Assembly: GCF_034522235.1 (NCBI RefSeq)
Contig: NZ_JAXHLN010000002.1
Location: forward strand, 186,896 to 250,895
Direction: 5' to 3'
Source: Thiohalophilus sp.
Lineage (GTDB): Bacteria; Pseudomonadota; Gammaproteobacteria; UBA6429; Thiohalophilaceae
Length of the DNA: 64,000 bases
Each line of letters starts with the position of its first letter. Position 1 is the first letter of the stretch. Positions 36,093-47,868 of this stretch are shown here, one piece after another. The position numbers and the translations under genes are program-made. The notes below the pieces were generated by a model, which was not told the DNA's origin, ran no database searches, and saw only the letters and a program-made list of their open reading frames with translations.

Positions 36093-36377
36093 TAACCAGT
36101 CTCTGGGAATTAACGCGGAGTTCGCGGAGTCGCAGAGACGCAGAGTAATACATATTTAAGAGATAAAGTGTCTTTGTCTGTAGTACATCTGAAACAGGCT
36201 ATTTCAAAATAATCTTTCTCCGCGCCTCTGCACCCAAACAACGGGTATAAACGCCTCCGCGAACTCTGCGTTTTTTACAGATAAACAGGCTACGACGCAG
36301 TTTCTGTATCTGGCCCTTAGCCCTTAGCCCCTAGCCCCTAGCACCTAGCACCTAGCACCTAGCACCTAGCATCTAGT
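36093..36377. repeat. Octamer inverted pair plus heptamer array
   Basis: The whole gap between the HIT and tas genes is repeat DNA: an octamer inverted pair (36110-36276; left arm TTAACGCGGAGTTCGCGGAG, right arm ending CGCCTCCGCGAACTCTGCG) and a heptamer array (36312-36375; CCCTTAG/CCCCTAG/CACCTAG units) that stops 2 bp before the tas stop codon. Confidence 0.75.
36312..36375 (+). repeat. Heptamer tandem array (CACCTAG)n
   Basis: Nine 7-bp units drifting from CCCTTAG through CCCCTAG to CACCTAG, directly abutting the 3' end of tas. Confidence 0.85.
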
Positions 36378-37421
36378 TCAGGGACTGGGGTTGGGGTATT
36401 GCTGGTGGATCGTCTCGATCCCGGCCAGTACCTCATCGGACAGGTGCAGATCGATACTGGCGATATTGCTCTGCAGCTGGTTCATGTCAGTGGCGCCGAC
36501 AATATTGCTGGTCAAAAATGGCCGGCTGTTAATATAAGCGAGCGCCATTTGTGCCGGGTCCAGATCATGCTTGTGTGCCAGCGCCACGTATTGCTCGGTT
36601 GCGGCGATCGCCTGCGCATTGCTGTAGCGGGTGTAATCCGGATAGCGGGTCAGGCGGGCCCCGGCCGGTTTCTTGCCGCCCAGGTATTTGCCCGAGAGCA
36701 CCCCGAAGCCCAGCGGTGAATAGGACAGCAGGCCGCACTGTTCTCGGCAGGAGATTTCGGCCAGTCCCACCTCATAACTGCGGTTCAGCAGGCTGTAGGG
36801 GTTCTGCACCGAAACGATACGCTGCAGATCATGCGCTTCGGCCAGTTGCAGGAAGCGCATGACCGCCCAGGGCGTTTCATTGGATAGACCGATGTGGCGA
36901 ATCTTGCCGGCCTGACGTTGTTCTTCCAGGGCCTCAAGGGTTTCCCGCAGGGGCGTGAAGTCATCCTCCGCCGTATGTTGATACCCGAGTTGACCAAAAA
37001 AGTTGGTGTTGCGCTCCGGCCAGTGCAATTGATAGAGATCGAGATAATCGGTCTGCAGCCGCTTGAGACTGGCATCTACCGCCTGGCGAATATATTCCCG
37101 GTTATAACGGGTGTTGCCGCCACGAATGTGCGGGATCCAGTTCTCCCCGGGCCCGGCGATCTTGCTGGCCAGGATGATCTCCTTACGCCGACCGCTTTTC
37201 TGCAGCCATTCGCCAATGATCTCCTCGGTGCGCCCGTAGGTCTTCGCCTGCGGCGGAATCGAATACAGCTCGGCGGTGTCGATAAAGTTCACCCCCTGCT
37301 CCAGCGCGTACTCGATCTGCTCAAACGCCTCCCCGGACGTATTCTGCTCGCCCCAGGTCATCGTGCCCAGGCAGATGACACTGACGTCGATATCGGTGTT
37401 CCCGAGTTTGCGGTATTCCAT
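36378..37421 (-). CDS. tas: NADP-dependent aldo-keto reductase (Tas-like)
   Basis: A 347-residue (beta/alpha)8 reductase very similar in motif order to E. coli Tas: CLGTMTWGEQN, FIDTAELYSIPP (catalytic Asp, Tyr), LILASK-type ILASKIAGP (Lys), YQLHWPERNTNFFGQLGY (His), IQNPYSLLNR-like QNPYSLLNRSYEVGL and the NADP-binding GATDMNQLQSNI near the end. Starting at the Met before EYRKLG gives the normal N terminus. Physiological substrate unknown. Confidence 0.9.
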   Translation of the reverse strand: MEYRKLGNTDIDVSVICLGTMTWGEQNTSGEAFEQIEYALEQGVNFIDTAELYSIPPQAKTYGRTEEIIGEWLQKSGRRKEIILASKIAGPGENWIPHIRGGNTRYNREYIRQAVDASLKRLQTDYLDLYQLHWPERNTNFFGQLGYQHTAEDDFTPLRETLEALEEQRQAGKIRHIGLSNETPWAVMRFLQLAEAHDLQRIVSVQNPYSLLNRSYEVGLAEISCREQCGLLSYSPLGFGVLSGKYLGGKKPAGARLTRYPDYTRYSNAQAIAATEQYVALAHKHDLDPAQMALAYINSRPFLTSNIVGATDMNQLQSNIASIDLHLSDEVLAGIETIHQQYPNPSP

Positions 37422-37456
37422 AATCTCGACTTCTTGCTGTAATTTCAAAAAAGCGG

Positions 37457-37610
37457 TTCACCGCAGAGACGCAGAGAGCGCAGAGGTATAATTTTACTAT
37501 TTTGTAGTGAATAATAATTTACAATAACCAGCATAACGGCTGCTGCTATAACCACAGTTTTTAAAACAGAAAATATTTTACTCTGTGTTCTCTGCGTCTC
37601 TGCGGTAAAA
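37457..37610. repeat. Octamer inverted pair, copy 4
   Basis: Left arm TTCACCGCAGAGACGCAGAG, right arm CTCTGCGTCTCTGCGGTAAA, about 90 bp of AT-rich DNA between them. It ends 2 bp from the FIST-gene stop codon. Confidence 0.75.
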
Positions 37611-37612
37611 AA

Positions 37613-38719
37613 CTATATGAACAAAGTAAGGACGCCGGTGTAGCCGTACAGGCGCTGGCCGGCGATTTCGCCGTTGGCGTAGAAGCCGACCAGCGGGATA
37701 TCGCCGAAGACGTCGCTGATCATTTTCATCTCTTCGGAGTTCTCCCCGAACAGGTGCCGCCCGCGGCCCAGACAGCTGATATAGAGCCCGCCTTTGGGTT
37801 TAGCGTCACCGAGGCGTTTTTTAACATCGGCCAGCATGCGGTGCATGTCCTCGACGGCAGACTTGCCGTCGCGGCGGCAGAACATGATCGGGGTGTCCGG
37901 GCTCATGTGTTCACCGATGGCCAGCAGATTGTTATCGGGATCAAAACCGATGACGTTGCGCACCAGGTAGTCGCCGGTATCGCTGCCTTGCACGGGGAAG
38001 GCCGCGAAGATGTAGCCGGCGGCGCGATCAATATCCCGGGCCAGTACCTCGCCGATGTCTTCCTTGAAGACCTCCAGGGCGGGGCGGTTATCGATGGTGA
38101 TAGCCATATGGTGATCACAGCTGGTGAGTTTTCGGGGTTCGGTGATCGGTGTGCAACCCTGACTCAGGCCGGTGACCATGGGGATATCCTTGAACACGAC
38201 ACCGGAGAGCGACCCCTCGGTGAGATCATCGGCGACCTGAAAGTAGTTCTGTTCGGACGATGTCAGACCGCCGATCAGATAGCCATTGCCCAGCTTCTCC
38301 GGCAGTTCATCAATCAGCTGCGGGAGATGGCCGTTACGCGGATCGCCATGTACCACAGCAGGGCGCAACGAAAAGTCATATTCGTCGGCATGGGTGATAG
38401 CATTTTGTTCTTCCCGGGCCAGATCGAATACGCTGAAACTCTCTTCGGGAAACTGGCAGGCCAGCACCGCCAGCGCCGGGCGATCATAGTATTCGGTGTT
38501 GGTACAGCAGATGCCGCTGCCGACGCTGCCGATCCAATGGGGAATACCCGTCTGCTCCTTGAGCAGGCGCAGGATCTTGCTCAGATCGTTGCTGAAGTCA
38601 TCGGTCACATAGACAAATGCGAGATTACACGCCTCGCAGGAGCCGAGCTGTTCAACGACTTGTTCGGTGGCTTGCTGCCAGTCGTTATCAGCGGCATTCC
38701 CCAGTTTAAATTGTGTCAT
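37613..38719 (-). CDS. FIST-domain sensor protein
   Basis: A 368-residue soluble protein with FIST N (~10-215) and FIST C (~225-365) domains. GSVGSGICC, YLIGGLTSS and LVGFYANGEIAG are characteristic. FIST domains bind small ligands, probably amino acids, in signal-transduction proteins; here no output domain is fused. Neighbours do not reveal the partner. Confidence 0.88.
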   Translation of the reverse strand: MTQFKLGNAADNDWQQATEQVVEQLGSCEACNLAFVYVTDDFSNDLSKILRLLKEQTGIPHWIGSVGSGICCTNTEYYDRPALAVLACQFPEESFSVFDLAREEQNAITHADEYDFSLRPAVVHGDPRNGHLPQLIDELPEKLGNGYLIGGLTSSEQNYFQVADDLTEGSLSGVVFKDIPMVTGLSQGCTPITEPRKLTSCDHHMAITIDNRPALEVFKEDIGEVLARDIDRAAGYIFAAFPVQGSDTGDYLVRNVIGFDPDNNLLAIGEHMSPDTPIMFCRRDGKSAVEDMHRMLADVKKRLGDAKPKGGLYISCLGRGRHLFGENSEEMKMISDVFGDIPLVGFYANGEIAGQRLYGYTGVLTLFI

Positions 38720-38885
38720 AGTCAGACCATTTGCATGCTGTCAGGGCCGATCATGCTAGCACGTAAGCGGGCCTGTTATCGATATGCGTTGGCTGAAAAG
38801 CATCCAGGAAGGTTGGCCTGATAAATCGGTGGTTGCACTCCACGGTTTTAGCGAGGCGAAATTCCGGACGGTTTCAGACAGGCAT

Positions 38886-38913
38886 AAAAAAACCGGGCAA
38901 ATGCCCGGTTTTT
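38886..38913 (-). terminator. Rho-independent terminator of phosphoribulokinase
   Basis: AACCGGGCA/TGCCCGGTT stem flanked by A- and T-runs on both sides, 20 bp beyond the phosphoribulokinase stop. It can work in either direction. Confidence 0.85.
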
Positions 38914-38933
38914 GTTACCTGTCGTAGTTCGGA

Positions 38934-39821
38934 TCAGGCCTTTTTCTTCTTCTGGATCATGTTGTGAATCAGCGGATTGAGGATCAGTTCCATGGCGAAC
39001 CCCATCTTGCCCCCCGGCACCACCAGGGTGTTGCGTCGCGACATGAATGAGTCGGGGATCATGTTCAGCAGATAGGGAAAATCAATGCCGGTGGGATCGC
39101 TGAAACGGATAACGATAAAGCTTTCATCCGGCGTCGGGATATCCCGGGCGATGAAGGGGTTGGAGGTATCCACCGTCGGTACCCGCTGGAAGTTGATATG
39201 GGTACGAGAGAACTGCGGCGTGATGTAATTTACATAGTCATCCATGCGGCGCAGGATGGTGTCGACAATCGCCTCGGCGGAATAACCGCGCTGTTCGTTG
39301 TCGCGGAAAATTTTCTGAATCCATTCCAGGTTGACGATCGGCACAACCCCGACCAGCAGGTCGACATGCTTGGAGACATCGACATCACCATCCGCGACTC
39401 CGCCATGCAGGCCTTCATAGAACAGCAGATCGGTCTGTTCCTTGATCTCTTCCCAGGGTGTGAATTGACCGGGGGTGAGATCGGTGCTCAGGCGGCTGTT
39501 GTGCTCGGCGGCTTCCTCGTCGCTGTGCAGGTAATAGCGGCGCTTGCAGGTGCCGCTCTGGCCGTAGGTCTTGAAGGTTTCTTCCAGCAGATCGAAGTGG
39601 TTGGCTTCGGGGCCGAAATGGCTCAGCTGTTTGCCCTGTTTGGCAAAGTCGGCGATGGCCTCTTTCATGGCCGCGCGGTCATAGCGATGGTAGCTGTCGC
39701 CCTCGATCACCAGCGGATTGATCTGCTCGCGGAAGAAGATATGTTCAAAGGCGTCTTTTACCGTGGTGGTCCCGGCTCCTGAGGAACCGGTGACCGCGAT
39801 AATGGGATGTTTTGCAGACAT
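38934..39821 (-). CDS. prk: Phosphoribulokinase (class I)
   Basis: A 295-residue P-loop kinase: GSSGAGTTT (Walker A), EGDSYHRYDR, FYEGLHGGV (catalytic Asp region), VGVVPIVNLEWIQK and PQFSRTHINFQRVPTVDTSN. This is the short proteobacterial PRK type that makes ribulose 1,5-bisphosphate in the Calvin cycle. E. coli has a homologue (PrkB) without that role, so autotrophy is an inference supported but not proven by this gene. Ribosome binding site AGGGAGA. Confidence 0.9.
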   Translation of the reverse strand: MSAKHPIIAVTGSSGAGTTTVKDAFEHIFFREQINPLVIEGDSYHRYDRAAMKEAIADFAKQGKQLSHFGPEANHFDLLEETFKTYGQSGTCKRRYYLHSDEEAAEHNSRLSTDLTPGQFTPWEEIKEQTDLLFYEGLHGGVADGDVDVSKHVDLLVGVVPIVNLEWIQKIFRDNEQRGYSAEAIVDTILRRMDDYVNYITPQFSRTHINFQRVPTVDTSNPFIARDIPTPDESFIVIRFSDPTGIDFPYLLNMIPDSFMSRRNTLVVPGGKMGFAMELILNPLIHNMIQKKKKA

Positions 39822-39983
39822 GGGGATCTCCCTTTGGTCAAACGTGGTTTAAATCTTGTTATGGAATTGGGTGTCCAGCGGCGGCCGGGCCGCGAGCGAG
39901 CCGCCTATTCTAATAGAATGCGTGGCGGAAGTCTCGCGATGGGTGAAATTATTGGTGATGGACGGCTATCGCCGGGGTTCGTG

Positions 39984-41273
39984 TTAGTTCCCCGCCTGTT
40001 CGCGTGCGATCGCGCGATATCCGATGTCGTTGCGGTAATAGACCCCGTCCCAGCGGATCTGCCGGGTCACGGCATAGGCCCGCTGCCGGGCGGCGGTGAC
40101 TGTCTCGCCCAGCCCGACCGCACACAGGACGCGCCCGCCATGGGTCACGATCTGCCCGTCCTGTTCGGCGGTGCCGGCATGGAAGACTTTGCTGTCGGAG
40201 GTTTCGGCAGGGATCCCCTCGATCACATCGCCCTTGCGGTAGCTATCCGGATAGCCGCCCGCCGCCAGCACCACACCCACTGCAGCGCGCGGGTCCCATT
40301 CGATAGGCGTGCTATCCAGACGCTGGTCCAGGGCCGCCTCGCACAGCTCGACCAGATCCGAGCGCAGGCGCATCAGGATCGGCTGGGTCTCGGGATCGCC
40401 GAAGCGGCAGTTGAACTCCAGCACTTTGGGCGTCCCGTCGGGGCCGATCATCAGCCCCGCGTAGAGAAAGCCGGTGTAGGGATGGCCCTCGGCGGCCATG
40501 CCCTGGATGGTGGGCTCGATCACCTCGCGCATGACCCGGTCGTGAATGTCGGGGGTGACCACCGGCGCCGGGGAATAGGCCCCCATGCCGCCGGTGTTGG
40601 GCCCGCGATCGCCATCATCACGGGCCTTGTGGTCCTGTGAGCTGGCCATCGGCAGAGCGTGTCTCCCGTCGGCCATGACGATGAAACTCGCCTCCTCGCC
40701 CTGCAGGAACTCCTCAATGACCACCCGATGGCCGGCATCGCCGAAGGCGTTGCCGGCGAGCATGTTGCGCACCGTGGCGATCGCCTGCTCCTCGGTTTGG
40801 GCCAGAATCACCCCCTTGCCGGCGGCCAGCCCGTCGGCCTTGACTACGATCGGGGCGCCCTGCTGGCGTACATAGGCGACGGCCTCCTCCACGTCGGTAA
40901 AGTTGCCATAGGCCGCGGTGGGGATGTTGTGACGTTCCAGGAAGTCCTTGCTGAAGGCCTTGGAGCCTTCCAGCCGGGCGGCCGCCCGGCTGGGACCGAA
41001 GCAGCGCAGGCCGGCGGCGGTGAACGCGTCCACCACGCCGGCGACCAGCGGCGCCTCGGGGCCGACCAGGGTCAGATCGATGGCCTCGCTGCGGGCAAAG
41101 TCGAGCAGGGCGGGGATATCCTCGGCGCCGATGGGTACGTTGTGCAGGCCTGGCTCACGGGCGGTGCCGGCGTTACCGGGGGCAACATAGACGCGCTCAA
41201 CGCGTGATGACTGGGCGACCTTCCAGGCCAGGGCATGTTCACGGCCACCGCCGCCGATCACCAGGATTTTCAT
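39984..41273 (-). CDS. purD: Phosphoribosylamine-glycine ligase
   Basis: A 429-residue ATP-grasp enzyme of purine synthesis that joins glycine to phosphoribosylamine. It starts KILVIGGGGREHALAWK and has GPEAPLVAGVVD, APIVVKADGLAAGKGV (ATP-grasp) and EFNCRFGDPETQ. In many gammaproteobacteria purD directly follows purH; here two unrelated genes stand between them. Confidence 0.96.
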   Translation of the reverse strand: MKILVIGGGGREHALAWKVAQSSRVERVYVAPGNAGTAREPGLHNVPIGAEDIPALLDFARSEAIDLTLVGPEAPLVAGVVDAFTAAGLRCFGPSRAAARLEGSKAFSKDFLERHNIPTAAYGNFTDVEEAVAYVRQQGAPIVVKADGLAAGKGVILAQTEEQAIATVRNMLAGNAFGDAGHRVVIEEFLQGEEASFIVMADGRHALPMASSQDHKARDDGDRGPNTGGMGAYSPAPVVTPDIHDRVMREVIEPTIQGMAAEGHPYTGFLYAGLMIGPDGTPKVLEFNCRFGDPETQPILMRLRSDLVELCEAALDQRLDSTPIEWDPRAAVGVVLAAGGYPDSYRKGDVIEGIPAETSDSKVFHAGTAEQDGQIVTHGGRVLCAVGLGETVTAARQRAYAVTRQIRWDGVYYRNDIGYRAIAREQAGN

Positions 41274-41341
41274 GTGCAGTCTCTCAGCATGCTCGGAGGC
41301 CGGGGACTATGCCGTATCCGCCCGCAGGGGTCAAACCGGCC

Positions 41342-43348
41342 TCAGTGTTTTGCCCGGGTGTTGGGATTGTGGTGGCGCAGATACTTGGCGCTTTCGTAGA
41401 TACCCAGAGTCAGTTCGCGCATCCGTTTTGCCGTGTCGGGATGTTGCTCGCTGACATCCTGCTTGAAGTCGTCACCCCGGATATCATGCAGCCGGGGCTT
41501 GTCACGGTCGGCGCGAATACGGAAGTAAAAGTCCTGACCGAGCAGACCTAGCTGGGGGATATGCTGGTAATTGATGGTCAACGCATAACGCTGATCATCG
41601 AAGCGCGGATCCAGCAGATCCCGGCCCAGGGTGGTATTGGTGTGCGCCGGCGCCGCCAGACCCGCCAGGGTCGGCAAGACATCCAGCTCACTGGCGATCT
41701 TGTCTATTCGGCGCGGCTCGATGAGCTTCGGCGCATAGATGACAAACGGCACCTGCAAACGGGTCAAATCAAAATGGGTGGCGTAATCGGGAGTATGTTC
41801 ACCACCATAGCCGGTAATGCCGTGGTCGCCGAAGAAAACGAAGATCGTATTGTCAAAGTAATCCGACTCACGGGCCAGCTGCATGAAACGGCCGACACTG
41901 TGATCCATGTAACGGAAGGAGTTGTATTCGGCATTGGAGATGAAGCCGTGTTTTTTCAGTTCCTCGTCGTCATGGTTGTCGAACTCAAAACCGCGATTGT
42001 CCTCCGGGATGGTATAGGGCCGGTGGTTCCCCGCGGTTTGAATCATGGCGAAAAACGGCTCGTCCTGGCTTGCCAGTACCTCATTTGCTTCCTCGAACAG
42101 ATGCAGATCGGAGACCCCCCAGACATCCACGCGCGGTGATTTGTAACTGCCTTCCTCGTACATCTGCAGAGCGGGGATATTGTGCGAGAGGATGCCGCGG
42201 ATATTACCCCAGTTAGCGCTGCCACCGAGGAAATACAGCTTGTCATAATCATTGAAGGCGTTGACCAGGGTATGCTGTTCGACAATTAGCGGATTACGTG
42301 AAGAGGTACGGTTGGTTTCGATATCCGGAATCCCGGTGAGATAGGCGAAAACCGAGCGCGCGGTACCGGTATGCGGTGTGTAAAAATTACTGAAAGAGAG
42401 GCCGTTTTCGGCAAGGCTGTCGAAGTGTGGCGTCGGATCCAGCGGGTTGCCGGATAACCCGGTTTTATAGGTTGCGAAAGATTCCAGCAATACCACCACG
42501 ATGTTCGGCTTGTGTTCGGCCAGGGGGCCCGGACGGGTAATCTCGCGGCGGAAGTCCAATGCCGCCTTGTCCGGTTCGTCAACGCCCAGATACTTTGCCA
42601 TGCGATCGTAATATTTGCGGGTCTTCGCCTCGTCATAGGCGATATCTTTGTTTTTGAGGGTATCAAAAAAGTACAACACCGGATTGATGGTGACCGCCGG
42701 GGCAAAGGGATGGGTGGTGGCAAAGGCATCGCTCCAGCGCAGCGGATAATAGGAGAACTTGCCATAGATGCCGAAGATCACCAGAAAGGTCATCAGCGTG
42801 GCGGTGAAAACCCGTTTCTTGCGGCCGGGTTGCCAGGGTGCCAGTGCGTTGACCCGCAGCAACAGGTGATGCATCAACCACGCATAAGCAGCCGAGACAA
42901 GCAGCACGGCCAGTATCAGACGTAACACCGGATAGCTTTGCCACATCATCCCGGCGGAGATGTCAAAATCGGTGAGAAAACGCAGGATCGTGGCGTCCAG
43001 CGGTTTGCCCAGATAGGCAAAGTGACCGAAGTCGAAAATATAAAACAGCACCAGCCCGGCAAAGATTACTGCCAGATAGCCCAGCCAGATACGCCGGTGC
43101 CAGCGGCTGCGAAACGGGCTGAACCAGCCGAAGCCGCCGAGTATCAGCAGCGGCAACAAGCTCAGCAGAATCAGGCGCAAATCGAATTTGCCGCCGACAT
43201 ACAGGGCGGTTAAAAGCTCTGAGGCGGGCACCGGGTTGTTGGCATTATTGAAGTAGGCCCAGAAGGCGAGGCGCGCGGCGCCCAGCAACAGCAGCTGCAA
43301 CAGGATAATGACCAGCCCCAGGGTGACGAGGCGCGGGAGTTTCGGCAT
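41342..43348 (-). CDS. LTA-synthase-like phosphoglycerol transferase
   Basis: A 668-residue membrane enzyme: five N-terminal helices (to about 215) and a sulfatase-fold domain (270-600) in the periplasm. NIVVVLLESFA holds the metal-binding Glu, PHTGTARSVF the catalytic Thr, and FFGDHGITGYG the metal-binding Asp/His. Gram-negative members (OpgB-like and others) transfer phosphoglycerol or phosphoethanolamine to glycans or lipid A. Substrate here unknown; it is divergent from a secreted phosphatase. Confidence 0.88.
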   Translation of the reverse strand: MPKLPRLVTLGLVIILLQLLLLGAARLAFWAYFNNANNPVPASELLTALYVGGKFDLRLILLSLLPLLILGGFGWFSPFRSRWHRRIWLGYLAVIFAGLVLFYIFDFGHFAYLGKPLDATILRFLTDFDISAGMMWQSYPVLRLILAVLLVSAAYAWLMHHLLLRVNALAPWQPGRKKRVFTATLMTFLVIFGIYGKFSYYPLRWSDAFATTHPFAPAVTINPVLYFFDTLKNKDIAYDEAKTRKYYDRMAKYLGVDEPDKAALDFRREITRPGPLAEHKPNIVVVLLESFATYKTGLSGNPLDPTPHFDSLAENGLSFSNFYTPHTGTARSVFAYLTGIPDIETNRTSSRNPLIVEQHTLVNAFNDYDKLYFLGGSANWGNIRGILSHNIPALQMYEEGSYKSPRVDVWGVSDLHLFEEANEVLASQDEPFFAMIQTAGNHRPYTIPEDNRGFEFDNHDDEELKKHGFISNAEYNSFRYMDHSVGRFMQLARESDYFDNTIFVFFGDHGITGYGGEHTPDYATHFDLTRLQVPFVIYAPKLIEPRRIDKIASELDVLPTLAGLAAPAHTNTTLGRDLLDPRFDDQRYALTINYQHIPQLGLLGQDFYFRIRADRDKPRLHDIRGDDFKQDVSEQHPDTAKRMRELTLGIYESAKYLRHHNPNTRAKH

Positions 43349-43479
43349 GGTTTTTCAGTCGGAGATCGTGGAAAATTCAGGCTGTCGATCATAAGGTAAG
43401 GGTCCGGGCATTGCAAAAATCAAATCCGGTGATGTGATGTTCGACAGCAAATCTGCAGCTACCTCAAGGCAAACTTAAA

Positions 43480-44800
43480 ATGTTACACACTCTCAAACGC
43501 CTCGGCCGCTATAGCCTGTTCGCGCTGCTGGCGCTGGTTTTGTTGTATGCCGTCGGTCGGCCTCTCGAGATCTGGATCGACGGCTTCTACAGCGGCGAGC
43601 GGGGGCCCTATTTGCAGATGCCCGCGCCCACCGCCATCACCCTGCGTTGGCAGGCGGCCGAACCGGTGCACGCCGAAGTCCGCTACGGCACCGATCCCCG
43701 GCAACTGAGCCAGCGCCGCGAAACCGGGCAGCTCAGCGAAGAACATGAGCTTCGGCTGAGCGGATTGACGCCGGATACCCGCTATTACTATGCCATCTAT
43801 CATGACGGCGAGCGGGTCCATGGCGGCGAGGCGTACTATTTTCGCACCGCGCCGCCAACCGGCGAGGCCCGGCCGTTGCGCCTGTGGGTGATCGGCGATC
43901 CGGGTTATGCCGGCCCGCAGCAGCAGAAGGTGCGCGATGCCGCCCTGGCGTGGCTCGACCGGCATCAGCGCACCGGGTTGCCCGCCCTGGATGTCTGGCT
44001 GACCACCGGCGACAACGCCTATACCTCCGGCTCCAATCCCCAGTTCCAGAACGCCTTTTTCGAACCCTATGCCGGGCTGTTGCGCCGGCAGCCGATTTGG
44101 CCCGCCTACGGCAATCACGATGCCCGACGTAACGTGTTTTTCGATATCTTTACGTTGCCGCAAAACGGCGAGTCCGGTGGCCTGGCGTCCGGCACGGAAC
44201 ACTACTATTCAATTGATTACGGTAATCTGCACGTCATCATGCTGGATACCCAGGCCGGCGATCTGGGCCGGGAGTCGGCCATGCTGGACTGGTTAAAGCA
44301 GGATCTGGCAGCAACCCAACAGCCCTGGAAGATCGTGGTGTTGCATCATCCGCCCTATACCCGGGGCAGTCACGATTCGGACGACATTTTCGACAGCGAC
44401 GGACGCATGTTTGAGGTGCGCAGGAATGTATTGCCGCTACTTGAAAAGGGCGGGGTGCAGCTGGTGCTCGCCGGTCACAGTCACATGTATGAGCGCTCCT
44501 ACCCGTTGCGCTGTCACTACGGCACCTCCGACAGTCTGCGGGAAACGATGATTCTCAGCCGGCAGACTGCCAAAGGGACGGTTTATTCTTCCCGGGGAAT
44601 TGTCTATGCGGTGGTGGGCTCGTCGTCCAAGCTGGACAACGGCCCGCTGGATCATCCGGCGTTGCCGGTATCGCTGCGCGCGCCGGGATCGATGCTGATC
44701 GATATCGAAGCGCACCGTCTCAGTGCCCGCTTTATCGATGATCAGGGGGTGTTGCAGGATACTTTTGTGATCCGTCGCGGCATGGGCGACGCCGTCAACT

Positions 44801-44829
<29 letters not shown>
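43480..44829 (+). CDS. Secreted metallophosphoesterase, purple-acid-phosphatase type
   Basis: A 449-residue exported enzyme. An N-terminal membrane/signal helix (1-25) is followed by a fibronectin-III-like domain (~40-125: [18 protein letters not shown]) and a calcineurin-like core: [34 protein letters not shown] and [10 protein letters not shown] supply the dimetal ligands. It hydrolyses phosphomonoesters. Its last 29 bp overlap the purH end on the other strand. Confidence 0.9.
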
Positions 44830-46360
<1,531 letters not shown>

Positions 46361-46386
46361 GGTTGTGAGTTCCCCACCAACAATTC

Positions 46387-46409
46387 GGCCACGGGATTGC
46401 CGTGGCCGA
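46387..46409. other. fis-purH intergenic hairpin
   Basis: CGGCCACGG/CCGTGGCCG, a 9-bp perfect stem with a GATTG loop and no T-run. It could attenuate read-through or stabilise the fis part of the transcript. Confidence 0.5.
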
Positions 46410-46439
46410 CGTTGTGCTTATCGATTGTGATGTCCGGTG

Positions 46440-46733
46440 TCAGTCGTGTAATCCGTACTGCTTGAGTTTCTTGCGCAGGGTGCCCCGGTTGATGCCCAGC
46501 ATTTCGGAAGCCTTGCTCTGATTGCCGCCGGTGTGCTGCAACACGGCACGAAACAACGGCTCTTCCAGCTCGGCGAGCACCATTTTATACAGATCGTTGG
46601 TCGAATGGCCTTCCAGCTGACGGAAATAATTATCCATCGCATCGGCAACACAATCGCGCAGAGGTTTCTGGGACGAGTCGAAAGTGTTGTTATTGGTCAC
46701 CACAGCGTTTTCCATAGCCACTGCTTCACTCAT
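46440..46733 (-). CDS. fis: Nucleoid protein Fis
   Basis: A 97-residue Fis. The C-terminal helix-turn-helix is near-invariant: ALQHTGGNQSKASEMLGI-type core (VLQHTGGNQSKASEML) and NRGTLRKKLKQYGL. The first 20 residues are variable. It overlaps dusB by 4 bp, the normal dusB-fis arrangement, and is expected to peak in early growth. Confidence 0.96.
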   Translation of the reverse strand: MSEAVAMENAVVTNNNTFDSSQKPLRDCVADAMDNYFRQLEGHSTNDLYKMVLAELEEPLFRAVLQHTGGNQSKASEMLGINRGTLRKKLKQYGLHD

Positions 46734-47716
46734 GCGGCAAGTTCCTCCCGATTGATTAAGCGTTCAAAAAATTCATAAATCATATCCAGCTGTTGCTCCA
46801 CGCTGTCGACGCGATTGACAGCCTGGCGAAAGGCGGCGCCATGAGACTGTCCCTTGCTGTACCAGCTGATATGCTTGCGGGCCACCCGTACACCGGTGTG
46901 TTCGCCATAAAAGGCATACAGGTTTTTCAGGTGACCGACCAGGATGTCGCGGATGGTTTCCGCGGACGGCTCCGGCAGCAACTCGCCGGTTTGTAAATAG
47001 TGATCGATTTCGCCAAAGATCCACGGACGCCCCTGGGCCGCGCGGCCGATCATCACCGCGTCGGCGCCGGTATGCCGCAGAACATATTCCGCTTTTTGCG
47101 GCGTGCTGATATCCCCGTTGGCAATGACCGGAATGCCGATCCGCGATTTGACCTCGGCAATGGTGTCGTACTCGGCCTCGCCGTGGTACTGATCGGCCCG
47201 GGTGCGGCCGTGAATGGCCAGCGCCTGGATGCCGGCTTCCTCGGCGATGCGGGCGATCAGCGGTGCATTTCTGTGTTCGCTGTCCCAGCCGGTGCGGATC
47301 TTCAGGGTCACGGGCACGTCCACCGCGTCGACCACGGCCTTGACGATGCGCTCGACCAGCGGTTCGTCCTGCAACAGGGCCGAGCCGGCCATGACGTTGC
47401 ACACCTTCTTGGCCGGGCAGCCCATATTGATATCGATGATCTGGGCGCCCTGGTCGACATTGTGGCGCGCGGCCTCGGCCATCATTTGCGGATCGGCGCC
47501 GGCAATCTGCACCGACTTGGGCTCGATCTCACCCTCGTGACTGGCGCGCCGCTCGGTCTTTTTACTGCCCCACAGCAGGGAGTTGGAGGAGACCATTTCC
47601 GAGACAGCCATGCCCGCCCCCAGTTGTTTACACAACTGGCGAAACGGCAGATCGGTCACGCCCGCCATGGGCGCGAGGATCAACGGGTTACTAAGCTGGT
47701 AGGGGCCGATTTGCAT
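46730..47716 (-). CDS. dusB: tRNA-dihydrouridine synthase B
   Basis: A 328-residue flavin enzyme that reduces uridine in the tRNA D-loop. It shows APMAGVTDLPFRQLCK, DINMGCPAKKVCN with the catalytic Cys, HGRTRADQYHGEA and NGDISTPQKAEYVL. First gene of the dusB-fis-purH operon. Confidence 0.96.
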   Translation of the reverse strand: MQIGPYQLSNPLILAPMAGVTDLPFRQLCKQLGAGMAVSEMVSSNSLLWGSKKTERRASHEGEIEPKSVQIAGADPQMMAEAARHNVDQGAQIIDINMGCPAKKVCNVMAGSALLQDEPLVERIVKAVVDAVDVPVTLKIRTGWDSEHRNAPLIARIAEEAGIQALAIHGRTRADQYHGEAEYDTIAEVKSRIGIPVIANGDISTPQKAEYVLRHTGADAVMIGRAAQGRPWIFGEIDHYLQTGELLPEPSAETIRDILVGHLKNLYAFYGEHTGVRVARKHISWYSKGQSHGAAFRQAVNRVDSVEQQLDMIYEFFERLINREELAA

Positions 47717-47868
47717 GTTGATATCGTCTGACTGACCTCGTGCTCCGTTGCGCGAGGCGGATTATCATACCCGTTCGGGCAGACAGGATAAAGCGCGAAA
47801 ACCCGGCGTGGACCCTTGCCATTTGCCGTGTCCTGATCTACCGCAACGGGCCTGATCGGCGGCGGGGG

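Noticed and set aside
38934-39821. Uridine kinase reading of the phosphoribulokinase gene
   Set aside because: Motifs match the PRK family (including E. coli PrkB) along the full length; only its physiological role is uncertain.
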